Of a stretch of DNA of 64,000 bases, positions 27,290 to 35,672 are shown piece by piece. Made by a program: the position numbers and the translations under genes. The DNA is from Halomonas halodenitrificans DSM 735 (GTDB lineage: Bacteria > Pseudomonadota > Gammaproteobacteria > Pseudomonadales > Halomonadaceae), in assembly GCF_000620045.1 (NCBI RefSeq), contig NZ_KK211058.1, positions 120,953-184,952 on the forward strand. The letters run 5' to 3'. Each line of letters opens with the position of its first letter. Positions within the stretch are counted from its first letter, which is position 1. A model generated the notes under the pieces. It was not told the origin of the DNA. It saw only the letters and a list, made by a program, of their open reading frames with translations, and did no database searches.

Positions 27290-29410
27290 TTACCGCTCCG
27301 CGCAAAGCGCGGTTCCGGCTTCTCGCAACGCCACCAGCTGGCGGGCGATCAGTGCCAGCTGGGCCCCCAGCAGCGAGTCCGTTTCTCCCCGAGCGATCTC
27401 CGGTGGCGCGGCCGGCGCGATCGCCTCCCGCCGCTCCAGTGCCCGGGACAGGTCGTCCAGTTCCGCGAGGATCGTCTCGGCCAGCGCGCTCTCCGCCGCG
27501 GAGACCCCGGGGCTGTCACCACGGTGGGCGCCCAGGGCGGATAGATAGTTGAGCAGGATATGGGCCTGGAGCTGGAAGGGTAACCCTCGCTCGGCGTCGC
27601 GGCGGAAGGGCCCCGGCTCCTGCTGCATATTGGCCAGCATGGCGGCAAGCTCCGCATCGGCGTTATGGGCATTGCGCCGCGCCAGGCGGTAGGCCAGGTC
27701 ATCGCGCTTGCCGCTGGCATACTGCTCGACCAGGGCAGCCAGATAGTCGCGTCCCGCCGCCAGGGAGGCCGCGGCCTGGCGATGCAGTCGCCTGCCCTGC
27801 CAGTCGGGCAGGATGGTCAGCACCGCCAGCCCGGCGATGGCGGCACCCAGCAGGGTATCCACCAGGCGCGGCCAGATCAGCCCGAAGCCGTCGCCGACCT
27901 GATTGAAGCAGCTCAACACCATCAGGGTGATGGCCGACGTGGCCAGGGTATAGTGACGCCCGCGCAGGGCGAAGAAGGCGACCCCGGCCGCCACCGCAAT
28001 GCCCGCCTGAAGGGCCGGCGAAGGAAACAGGCTGATCAGCGCCCAGCCTGCCACCAGGCCCAGCACCGTGCCCAGGATACGCTGCCACAGGAAGCGCCGA
28101 GTGGCCCCGAAGCTGGGTCGACAGACGAACAGGCTGGTCAGCAGTATCCAGTAGCCCTGGGTCGGATGAATCAAATGCAGCAGGCCGAAACCCGCCACCA
28201 GGGTGGCGGCCAGCCGCACGGCATGCCGAAAGACCGGCGAGCGCGGGGTCAGCTGTGCCTGCAGGCGCTCGACCACCTCCCCCAGGCTACGGGGCGTGCG
28301 GTCGTGCAGCGCCGCATCATGGTCTTCGCCGAGCTCCGGCTGCCGAGCCCTGGCCAGGGCCTGCTCCAGCGTCGCCAGGTTATCGGCCACGGCCTCGAGG
28401 GCCGGCAACAACGCCCTGCGCTCCGCGGACAGCTCGCCGCGCAGGTGCGCCAGGGAGGCCTCCAGATCGCGCTGTGCCTGCTCGCTGGGTGATTCGTCGA
28501 AGCCACGCTTGAGCAGCAGGCCCTGGGACAGGGCCCGACACGTCTCGCCCTGTCGCGAGAGCACCCGCTGGATGCGGAACAGGACATCATGGTGGAAGAA
28601 GGCGTCGGCAAGCTCCGCATAGGGAGAGTGAGAGGAGCTGGCGCGCTCGTGAATGTCCTGGGCGATGAAATAGAGACGCAGATAGCGTGCCAGCCGCGGC
28701 GATTCGCGCTGCCCCTCCAGGCGTCGAAAGAGGCGTTCCTTGGCATCATTCATGGCACCGACCACCACGCCATTCTGGCGGGCCAGGGCCAGGCGCCGCC
28801 CCTCCACATCCAGCTCCCTCAGTGGCTCGAACAACGCCGCCTTGAGGGCGAGATAACGGGCCAGCTCGCGGTAGACTCGCGCCAGGGCAAGCTGCAGCGG
28901 CTGACGGGAAAAGAGGGCGCACCAGACGACCGAGATCGCCCCGTACCAGGCGGCACCGGCCACCAGCAACCCGGGTTCACGCCATAGTTCGCCCAGCGCC
29001 GGGCTGCCACGCTGCTCGAGGCTGATCAGGGTATAGATGGCCAGGATCAGGGTGGCATTGGCGATGGTGGCGTAGCGCTGGCTGACCGCGCCGAACATGG
29101 TCATGCCGAAGGCCGACAGCCCCAGGATCACGACGAGGGGCCAGGGGTGCGCGAACACCAGTTCCATCGCCAGCGAAGCCAGCGCGAAACACACCAGGGT
29201 GACCATCAAAGCGGCGAGCCGGCCTGGCCAGTCGTCATCGGTCTCGGCCAGGGCGCAGGCAATGGCGCCAAGAAACAGCGGAATCAGGCTGGCGGGGGCC
29301 TCGATCCACCAGCACAGCAGGGTGATGCCAGCCAGGGCAATCAACACACGCAGGCTGTAGGCGGCAGACTCGTGAGTCCAGAAACGCCGCAGGACCAGTG
29401 TCAGGGACAT
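27290..29410 (-). CDS. YccS/FUSC family inner membrane transporter
   Basis: A 706-residue protein with two hydrophobic blocks of about five to six helices each (residues ~20-180 and ~395-520) separated by a helical cytoplasmic region. This is the duplicated FUSC/YccS-YhfK layout, related to AaeB aromatic acid efflux proteins. The conserved 'GYWILLTSLFVCRPSFGATRRF' type segment (here in two parts around residue 430) supports YccS. Substrate unknown. It sits 11 bp upstream of nothing else on its strand; the preceding small gene at 29422 is probably in the same unit. Confidence 0.85.
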   Translation of the reverse strand: MSLTLVLRRFWTHESAAYSLRVLIALAGITLLCWWIEAPASLIPLFLGAIACALAETDDDWPGRLAALMVTLVCFALASLAMELVFAHPWPLVVILGLSAFGMTMFGAVSQRYATIANATLILAIYTLISLEQRGSPALGELWREPGLLVAGAAWYGAISVVWCALFSRQPLQLALARVYRELARYLALKAALFEPLRELDVEGRRLALARQNGVVVGAMNDAKERLFRRLEGQRESPRLARYLRLYFIAQDIHERASSSHSPYAELADAFFHHDVLFRIQRVLSRQGETCRALSQGLLLKRGFDESPSEQAQRDLEASLAHLRGELSAERRALLPALEAVADNLATLEQALARARQPELGEDHDAALHDRTPRSLGEVVERLQAQLTPRSPVFRHAVRLAATLVAGFGLLHLIHPTQGYWILLTSLFVCRPSFGATRRFLWQRILGTVLGLVAGWALISLFPSPALQAGIAVAAGVAFFALRGRHYTLATSAITLMVLSCFNQVGDGFGLIWPRLVDTLLGAAIAGLAVLTILPDWQGRRLHRQAAASLAAGRDYLAALVEQYASGKRDDLAYRLARRNAHNADAELAAMLANMQQEPGPFRRDAERGLPFQLQAHILLNYLSALGAHRGDSPGVSAAESALAETILAELDDLSRALERREAIAPAAPPEIARGETDSLLGAQLALIARQLVALREAGTALCAER

Positions 29411-29421
29411 GCTGGCCGTCG

Positions 29422-29778
29422 TCAGAGGTGGCGCAGCAGTTTCTGCAGGCGCTGGAGGTCGGCGGCATCGCCCACCAGACGCACGCGCCCTTCCATCATG
29501 CCATCGAGAAAGACCTGCTGACTCGGCTTGCGCAGCACCTCGATAGCAGTAGTCGCATCCTCGAAGCGCAGCTCCAGGTCGAGGTCCACCGGCAGGCCAC
29601 GCCCGTGCTCGATGCCTTGGGGCGACATACGATAGTGCCGGGCAATGGACAGGTCCTCGGTGGCCACGCCCCAGTCGAGGCCGCGCATCTCGCCCAGCAA
29701 CTCGCGGAAGCGTGGGTTGCGACGCAGGGCTCGCTTGAGCAGCCAGCCCAGCACCCAGAGCATCAATTTCAGCTTCAT
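29422..29778 (-). CDS. Hypothetical protein with SCP2-like fold
   Basis: A 118-residue protein. After an amphipathic start (MKLKLMLWVLGWLLKRALRR) the core contains a segment resembling SCP2 sterol/lipid-carrier domains (DLELRFEDATTAIEVL... VRLVGDAADLQRLQKLL). The start at 29778 has GGTGAT nearby; an upstream in-frame codon at 29826 is less likely. It ends 11 bp before the yccS-like start, so the pair is probably one operon. The lipid-binding idea is based on pattern only. Confidence 0.6.
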   Translation of the reverse strand: MKLKLMLWVLGWLLKRALRRNPRFRELLGEMRGLDWGVATEDLSIARHYRMSPQGIEHGRGLPVDLDLELRFEDATTAIEVLRKPSQQVFLDGMMEGRVRLVGDAADLQRLQKLLRHL

Positions 29779-29816
29779 GTCATCACCACCGGCTCCCTGG
29801 GGAATAGAAGAGAAGA

Positions 29817-29843
29817 CGCCTGGCACTGGAAAGGGGCCAGGCG
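29817..29843 (-). terminator. Terminator downstream of the HU gene
   Basis: A perfect 8-bp stem (29817-29824 with 29836-29843), followed on the minus strand by TTCTCTTCT, lies 23 bp past the HU stop. Confidence 0.7.
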
Positions 29844-29865
29844 CCCGGGGGTCAATTCCCCGGAG

Positions 29866-30141
29866 TTACTTGGCCACGGCGTCCTTGAGGCCCTTGCCCG
29901 GCTTGAAGGCCACGGTCTTGCTGGCCGGTATGGTCAACGGCTGACCGGTCTGGGGGTTCTTTCCGGTGCGCGCGGCACGCTCGCGCACGGCGAAGGTGCC
30001 GAAGCCGATCAAGGAGACATCCTGTCCCTGGGAGACGCTACCGGTGATCTCGTCGAGAATCACGTTGAGAACCTGGCCCGCCTTGTCCTTGGACAGATCG
30101 GCACGCTCGGCAATAGCCGTCGCGAGTTCTGGCTTACGCAT
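29866..30141 (-). CDS. hupB: HU family DNA-binding protein
   Basis: A 91-residue HU protein. It has MRKPELATAIAERADLSKDKA at the N-terminus, the conserved LIGFGTFAVRERAARTGKNPQTG arm region with the intercalating Pro, and FKPGKGLKDAV at the end. It bends DNA and compacts the nucleoid. GGAGGG lies 4 nt before the ATG, so the start is firm. HU-beta is the closest general match, but a separate HU-alpha would have to be compared. Confidence 0.92.
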   Translation of the reverse strand: MRKPELATAIAERADLSKDKAGQVLNVILDEITGSVSQGQDVSLIGFGTFAVRERAARTGKNPQTGQPLTIPASKTVAFKPGKGLKDAVAK

Positions 30142-30294
30142 ACAACCCTCCTGGTATTGACACTGAATCCCGGCCAATGGACCGGAATGTGGTTGTCATG
30201 GGAGACGTCACTCGCCTCCCCGACTGTCTTGCCGGGAACCGGCGAGCGACATCGAAAGGCACGCTCGGGCGACCGCGGAGCCGCCATCGCCGAT

Positions 30295-31455
30295 CTAGCC
30301 TAGCAACGCCGGTGCAGCCCGCGCCAGTTCGACTTTCCGACGCACGCAGCTTCCTGTCAACGCAAATCCGATCAAACGTCCGTCCTCGGACTCGGCCAGG
30401 GCGCTGAAATCCCCCGCCTCTCCCTCGATGCGCCAGCGTGCGGGAGGTGACGCGGGGGGCAGCGATACCACCGGCAGCAAGGGCGTCTTGACCAGGACCG
30501 GCCAGGGGCCATAGCGCACCGGCGCGGGCGTCCCGGCAAGGGTGCGCGCCAGGGCCTTGGCGCCGGCCTGCAGTGGCTGGACATACATGGCGTTGACGCC
30601 ATCGACACAGGCCACATCGCCCAGGGCATGAACCCCGGGCGCCGAGGTCGCCAGGAGGCGATCGGTGTGGATGCCCGCGGCACTGACCTCGAGGCCCGCC
30701 GCCTCGGCCAGGGCCGTTCGCGGTCTCAGGCCCGTGGCCAGCAGGACCAGGTCGGCCACTACCGACTCTCCGTCATCGAGGCCGATAACGGCATCGCTAC
30801 CCTCGGCCCCCAGTCCGGTCACGCCGCGTCCAAGGCACAGGGCCATGCCCGCCTCCTGAAATGCCTCGCCCAGCGCTCGCCCCAGTGGCTCGGGAAGCAG
30901 GCGCGGCAGCGGCGCGGTTTCGGGGGCCACCAGGGTCACCCGATGGCCGCCGGCCAACAGATCATTGGCGAACTCACAGCCCACCAGGCCGGCTCCGACA
31001 ATAGCCACACGAGCGGGACGGCCAAGGCGACTCAACGCGGCATGAAAGGCCCGGTAATCCCCCAGATTATTGACCGTCATCACCCGTCCGGCCAGGGCCT
31101 CCGGCACCGGAAAGGGCGCCATCGGTGTCGCCCCGGTCGCCAGCACCAGTTCGCCATAGGCCAACCGCTCCTTGCCGAGATGCAGGGTGCGAGTCGCCGT
31201 ATCGATGGCCTCGACTCGGGTATGCGTACGCACCAGTGCATTCATCGAATCGGCCACCGCCAGGGCATCACGGGCCGCCAGCCGCTCGGGGGGCAGCCCC
31301 TTGGCGAAGCCGGTGGAGAGTAACGGCTTGGAGTAGTCATCACCGTCGTCGGCGGTAATCAGGGTCACCGGCCGCTCGGCGTCCAGGGAACGCAGCTGGC
31401 GCAGCAGGCCAAGGCCCGCCATGCCGCTGCCGATAATGGTCAGGGGGGCGATCAT
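30295..31455 (-). CDS. Rubredoxin-NAD(+) reductase-like FAD-dependent oxidoreductase
   Basis: A 386-residue pyridine nucleotide-disulfide oxidoreductase fold protein. The FAD motif is IIGSGMAGLGLL near residue 7, then 'YSKPLLSTGFAKG' (typical of rubredoxin reductases AlkT/RubB), ATGATP, the NAD motif VGAGLVGCEFAN, and a C-terminal GDVACVDG FAD site. It would transfer electrons from NADH to rubredoxin. No rubredoxin gene is seen beside it, which is the usual partner. The start at 31455 has GGAG 4 nt upstream. It is divergent from ubiC. Confidence 0.8.
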   Translation of the reverse strand: MIAPLTIIGSGMAGLGLLRQLRSLDAERPVTLITADDGDDYSKPLLSTGFAKGLPPERLAARDALAVADSMNALVRTHTRVEAIDTATRTLHLGKERLAYGELVLATGATPMAPFPVPEALAGRVMTVNNLGDYRAFHAALSRLGRPARVAIVGAGLVGCEFANDLLAGGHRVTLVAPETAPLPRLLPEPLGRALGEAFQEAGMALCLGRGVTGLGAEGSDAVIGLDDGESVVADLVLLATGLRPRTALAEAAGLEVSAAGIHTDRLLATSAPGVHALGDVACVDGVNAMYVQPLQAGAKALARTLAGTPAPVRYGPWPVLVKTPLLPVVSLPPASPPARWRIEGEAGDFSALAESEDGRLIGFALTGSCVRRKVELARAAPALLG

Positions 31456-31531
31456 GGGTCTCCTCGTCGAGGAAGCGGAATCGTAGCGCATGGTACACTA
31501 CCTGCTCCCGAGGATGGACAGGGAGTCCACG

Positions 31532-32080
31532 GTGTCCGATTCCAGACCCCAAGCACTACACGGCCCGACACGCTGGTCGCCGCTGGCCGCGGTTCGCCCC
31601 GGCATGAGCCCTGCCTGGCAGCAATGGGTGGGCTCCCGGGACTCGTTGACCCTGCGCCTCACCGACGCGGGCCGGCCACGCCCGTTGCATGTCCAGCTCC
31701 TCGACCAGCGTATCGATACGCCGCGGCACGACGAGGCCCGGGCGCTCGACCTGCCGCCGGGACGTCGGGCCTGGCTACGCGAGGTGGCGCTGTGCCTGGG
31801 AGGAAGGCCCTGGGTGGCGGCGCGCTCGGTCGCCCCACTCGAGGGACTTCCTGCCGACGACCTGGCGCACCTCGGCGAACGCTCACTGGGCAGCTGGCTG
31901 TTTCGCCAGCCCGACCTCGAACGCGGCGAGATCGAGGTCACTCGCGACCCGGCGGGCTTCCATTCGGCCCATGGGCCCTGGGGGCGCCGCTCGATGTTTT
32001 ACCATGGCACCTTCCGCATGCTGGTGCAGGAGTGGTTCCTCGACGCCATGGCGGATGACCTCGGCCTGCCTTCGCGCTAG
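31532..32080 (+). CDS. ubiC: Chorismate--pyruvate lyase
   Basis: A 182-residue UbiC-family protein making 4-hydroxybenzoate and pyruvate from chorismate, the first step of ubiquinone synthesis. The GTG at 31532 follows GGGAG by 6 nt. Recognisable parts are [13 protein letters not shown] near residue 85, [10 protein letters not shown], and GSWLF. The following ubiA is 32 bp away on the same strand, forming the canonical ubiCA operon, which strongly supports the call despite low conservation of UbiC proteins. Confidence 0.9.
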   Translation: MSDSRPQALHGPTRWSPLAAVRPGMSPAWQQWVGSRDSLTLRLTDAGRPRPLHVQLLDQRIDTPRHDEARALDLPPGRRAWLREVALCLGGRPWVAARSVAPLEGLPADDLAHLGERSLGSWLFRQPDLERGEIEVTRDPAGFHSAHGPWGRRSMFYHGTFRMLVQEWFLDAMADDLGLPSR

Positions 32081-32112
32081 GCTCTGATGTTCCCACACGC
32101 CACGAGGTAGAG

Positions 32113-33003
32113 ATGGACCGCTCCCTGATGCGCCCCACGGGCCTGGCCCGACTCCCCGACTTCCTGCGCTTGACGCGCCTCGACCGCCCCATTGGCACCT
32201 GGCTGCTGATGTGGCCCACCCTGTGGGCGCTGTGGATAGCCGCCGAGGGGCTGCCCAGCCGCCGCCTGCTGCTGATCTTTGTCGCCGGCGTCTACCTGAT
32301 GCGCGCCGCCGGCTGTGTGATCAATGACTACGCCGACCGCCATGTGGATGGCTACGTCAAGCGCACCCTCGACCGCCCCCTGGCCACCGGGCGTATCGGC
32401 GAGGGAGAGGCCCAGGCCCTGTTTCTGATGCTGGTGGCCGGCGCTTTCGTGCTGGTGCTGTTTACCAACCTGTTCACGATACTGCTCTCCATCGGCGGGG
32501 TCATATTGGCGTTTATCTACCCCTTCATGAAGCGCTATACCCATCTGCCACAGCTGTTCCTGGGGGCCGCCTTCTCCTGGGCGATTCCCATGGCGTACGG
32601 CGCGGTGCAGGGCCAGGTGCCCGTCGAAGCATGGCTGCTGTTCACGGCCAATGTGATGTGGACCATCGCCTACGACACCCAATACGCCATGGTCGACCGC
32701 GACGACGACCTGAAGGTCGGCATCAAGTCCACCGCGGTGCTGTTTGGCAGCGCCGACCGCTTCATGATCGGCCTGCTGCAGATCGTGACGCTTCTGCTGC
32801 TGTCCTGGGTCGGCGCACGACTCGCCCTGGGCGGCTTCTTCTGGCTGGGGCTGGCGGCCATGGCGGCCACCTTCGTCTGGCAGCACTGGCTGATTCGCCA
32901 ACGCAAGCGCGAGCCCTGCTTCCAGGCCTTTCTCAACAACTTCTGGTCGGGCCTGCTGGTCTTCGCCGGCCTTGCCCTGAGCCTGTGGCCAGATATCTCG
33001 TAG
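32113..33003 (+). CDS. ubiA: 4-hydroxybenzoate octaprenyltransferase
   Basis: A 296-residue membrane prenyltransferase with about eight to nine helices. The first Asp-rich motif is NDYADRHVD (residues ~72-80) and the second is [13 protein letters not shown] (~192-204), both needed for Mg-diphosphate binding. [15 protein letters not shown] at the N-terminus is the UbiA signature. It attaches the polyprenyl tail to 4-hydroxybenzoate in the inner membrane. It follows ubiC by 32 bp and is convergent with cysZ. Confidence 0.96.
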   Translation: MDRSLMRPTGLARLPDFLRLTRLDRPIGTWLLMWPTLWALWIAAEGLPSRRLLLIFVAGVYLMRAAGCVINDYADRHVDGYVKRTLDRPLATGRIGEGEAQALFLMLVAGAFVLVLFTNLFTILLSIGGVILAFIYPFMKRYTHLPQLFLGAAFSWAIPMAYGAVQGQVPVEAWLLFTANVMWTIAYDTQYAMVDRDDDLKVGIKSTAVLFGSADRFMIGLLQIVTLLLLSWVGARLALGGFFWLGLAAMAATFVWQHWLIRQRKREPCFQAFLNNFWSGLLVFAGLALSLWPDIS

Positions 33004-33039
33004 TCGGACGGGCGTTATCGGGCCATCACCGAGCACGCC

Positions 33040-33777
33040 TCAGCGACGAGTCGAAGGCACGCTAGGCAGGTCGCGGTAGTGGCCATCCCACATCAGTACC
33101 GAAGCCGCCACCGCACCGGGCAGCAGGAAGAGGTTGGCCAGCGGGATCCAGGTAATCAGGGTCACCGCGCCGCCATAGCTCATGGTCGGCCACCATCGCG
33201 CCTTCAGACGACGGCGCATGTCGACGAAACTGACCTTGTTGTTGTCCATGGGATAGTCGAGATAGGTGATCGCCATCATCCACGCCGAGAAGAGCGCCCA
33301 GAGTAGCGGTGCCACCAGGTTGATCACGGGAATCCAGCTGAGTACGAACAGTACCGCCATGCGTGGCAGGATATAGACCAGCTTGACCAGTTCACGGCCC
33401 AGCGCATCCACGGCGGTCCTCGTCAGGCCACGATCGTCCAGCGGCTGTCGCCCGGTAGCCACGATCTCGACCTTTTCGGCCAGAAAACCATAGAAGGGCG
33501 CGGCGACGAGATGGGTCACCAGGGTAAAGGTAAAGAACACCACCAGCACCAGGCTGACCACGAACAGCGGCCAGATCAACCACTCCAGCCAGGCAAGCCA
33601 TCCCGGTACCAGCGTCATCCAGTGGTCCAGCCAGCTGCCGAAGTTGGCCAGCACGAACCACAGCATGGCGATGTAGACCAGCAGATTCACGGCAATAGGG
33701 GCAAACACATAGCGGCGCAGGCCGGCGCCGTAGACCAGGCGGGTACCGCGGGCCAGGGCCGTAAGGGCATCAAGCAT
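33040..33777 (-). CDS. cysZ: Sulfate transporter CysZ
   Basis: A 245-residue DUF540/EI24 membrane protein. It has about four to five hydrophobic segments and the family's C-terminal YLDYPMDNNKVSFVDMRRRLK, the most conserved part of CysZ. E. coli CysZ is a sulfate permease feeding cysteine synthesis. The start at 33777 (MLDALTALARG) fits the family; an in-frame codon at 33807 would add ten poorly conserved residues. It is convergent with ubiA and divergent from the thioesterase. Confidence 0.92.
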   Translation of the reverse strand: MLDALTALARGTRLVYGAGLRRYVFAPIAVNLLVYIAMLWFVLANFGSWLDHWMTLVPGWLAWLEWLIWPLFVVSLVLVVFFTFTLVTHLVAAPFYGFLAEKVEIVATGRQPLDDRGLTRTAVDALGRELVKLVYILPRMAVLFVLSWIPVINLVAPLLWALFSAWMMAITYLDYPMDNNKVSFVDMRRRLKARWWPTMSYGGAVTLITWIPLANLFLLPGAVAASVLMWDGHYRDLPSVPSTRR

Positions 33778-33924
33778 TCTGTCGTCTCTTGCGGCTGTCG
33801 AGATCAAGGGGCATTCAGGTCGTCGGGGCTGACAGGACGGGGCGGGGCTGGAGGGTGGACCGGGGTCAGTTTACCATGGGCTCGGTTCTTGCCCCCAATA
33901 ACAAACCAGGATGACGACACCTTC

Positions 33925-34332
33925 ATGACAGACCTCGATGACAGCCCTCGCCCGCGGGGCGAGCTGACCCTCAAGCTACTGGCCAGCCGCCAGGACACCA
34001 ACCTCCACGGCGATATCGCCGGTGGCTGGCTGGTCGCCCGCATGGATCAAGCCGCCGAACTGGCCGCCGACCGGGAAGCCAGCGGCCGCACCGCCACCGT
34101 GGCCATCGAGGCCATGGATTTTCTGTGCCCGGTACGCGTCGGTTCCATGGTCAATATCTTCACTCGCCTGGTGGAGGTCGGCCACAGCTCCATCCGGATC
34201 GACGTCGAGGTATGGATCCGCCAGCCCCATGAACGCCACTCCCACGAGCTCCACAAGGTCACCGAGGCCCGCTTCGTCATGGTGGCCATGGATGACAAGG
34301 GACGCATACGCGCGGTGCATCGCGAAACATGA
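33925..34332 (+). CDS. Acyl-CoA thioesterase, YciA-like
   Basis: A 135-residue hotdog-fold hydrolase. The acot-type motif DTNLHGDIAGGWLVARMDQAAELAADR contains the active-site Asn/Asp, and 'ARFVMVAMDDKGR' is the typical C-terminal strand of the YciA/BACH group. It would hydrolyse medium- or long-chain acyl-CoA in the cytoplasm. It is divergent from cysZ and convergent with the TRAP binding protein, with 9 bp between stops. Confidence 0.88.
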   Translation: MTDLDDSPRPRGELTLKLLASRQDTNLHGDIAGGWLVARMDQAAELAADREASGRTATVAIEAMDFLCPVRVGSMVNIFTRLVEVGHSSIRIDVEVWIRQPHERHSHELHKVTEARFVMVAMDDKGRIRAVHRET

Positions 34333-34341
34333 CGCCAGCCG

Positions 34342-35430
34342 TCAGACGCCTACCGCCTCACGGGCCTTGAGGTAGGCGAATTCGCCTGCATCGCTGGAGG
34401 GCCTCACCAGCTTCTGGAAGGCGACATAGGAGTCATAGACCTTCTTCGATGCCGGATCATTCTCGACCTGCTCGGCGAGCACCTCCTGGGAGGCATCGTA
34501 GAGTGCCTTCATCACATCCTCGGGGAAGGTGCGCAGCTTGACCCCATGTTCGCTGACCAGGGTATCCAGGGCCTGGGCGTTGCGGAAGGTGAACTCGCTA
34601 ACCATCGCCAGGTTGGCCGCACTCGCCGCCTCGGTCACCACCGCCTTGAGGTCATCGGGCAGGGCATTCCAGGCGTCCAGGTTGACGGTGCCCTCGAGGA
34701 TCGCACTGGGTTCGTTCCAGGCCGAGGTGTAGTAGTAGTCGGCCACCTGATGCAGGCCGAAGGCCAGGTCATTGTAGGGACTGACCCAATCGGCGGCATC
34801 CAGCACGCCGGTCTGCATGGAGGTGAAGATCTCCGAGCCCGGCATATTGACGGTGGTGACGCCGATACGATTCATGGCCTCGCCGGCGAGGCCGGGCAGG
34901 CGTAGCTTGAGCCCCTGCAGGTCTTCCAGGGAATTGATTTCCTTCTTGAACCAGCCGCCGGGCTGGGTCGTGGTATTGCCCACCGGGAAGGGCTTGAGGT
35001 TGTGCTGGGCATAGATCTCGTCCCACAGTTCCTGGCCGCCACCGTAATAGAGCCAGGCGTTGGTTTCCTGGGTCGTCATGCCGAAGGGCACGGCGGTGAA
35101 GAACTGTGACGCCGCTACCTTGCCACGCCAATAGTAGGAGGCGGAGTGACCCATCTCGGCGGTGCCGGCGGCCACGGCGTCGAACACTTCAAGCGGCGGT
35201 ACCAGCTCACCGGCACCGTGCACACGGACGCGCATGCGCCCGCCGGAGAGTACCTCGATGCGCTTGGCGAACTCATTGGCACCGGTACCCAGGGCCGGGA
35301 AGTTCTTGGGCCAGGAGGTCACCATGTTCCAGGTGATGGTCTCCTGGGCCTTGGCGGTGGATACGAAGGGGGCGGCGACGACACCGGCGGCGCCGGCGCC
35401 CAGCGTCTTGATAAAGTTGCGACGTTGCAT
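34342..35430 (-). CDS. Orphan Tat-exported TRAP transporter substrate-binding protein (DctP family)
   Basis: A 362-residue periplasmic binding protein. The N-terminus MQRRNFIKTLGAGAAG carries a twin-arginine motif (RRNFIK), so it is exported folded by Tat. The mature part has the DctP signature, e.g. TSWPKNFPALGTGANEF, GSEIFTSMQTGVLDAADW, and resembles TakP (2-keto acid-binding) proteins. TRAP permease subunits (DctQ/DctM) are normally adjacent, but none lies in this window, so this is an orphan. The ligand is unknown. Confidence 0.88.
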   Translation of the reverse strand: MQRRNFIKTLGAGAAGVVAAPFVSTAKAQETITWNMVTSWPKNFPALGTGANEFAKRIEVLSGGRMRVRVHGAGELVPPLEVFDAVAAGTAEMGHSASYYWRGKVAASQFFTAVPFGMTTQETNAWLYYGGGQELWDEIYAQHNLKPFPVGNTTTQPGGWFKKEINSLEDLQGLKLRLPGLAGEAMNRIGVTTVNMPGSEIFTSMQTGVLDAADWVSPYNDLAFGLHQVADYYYTSAWNEPSAILEGTVNLDAWNALPDDLKAVVTEAASAANLAMVSEFTFRNAQALDTLVSEHGVKLRTFPEDVMKALYDASQEVLAEQVENDPASKKVYDSYVAFQKLVRPSSDAGEFAYLKAREAVGV

Positions 35431-35621
35431 GCAGGCATGACTCCGTGCAGATTATTATGCGAGTGCCGCGCCTGTCGCACGGCCGTGTCCACCTCGAAGT
35501 ATGCTTCAGACCCGAACAAACTCACAAGCCGCGGGCCTGCCGTGAACGTCAACGAAAGGTCATGCCACCAAAACTATCCGGCAGAGTACCCCCCACAAGG
35601 CAGCCTCACGGCAATGTGCTC

Positions 35622-35650
35622 AAAAAAATGGGCCGCGTTAGCGGCCCATT
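35622..35650 (-). terminator. Rho-independent terminator of the tor operon
   Basis: A perfect 10-bp stem (35627-35636 with 35641-35650, loop GTTA on the plus strand) is followed on the minus strand by TTTTT. It lies 23 bp downstream of the torA stop and is one of the clearest terminators in the window. Confidence 0.93.
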
Positions 35651-35672
35651 CAGTCCTGAGAAACACTACTTG

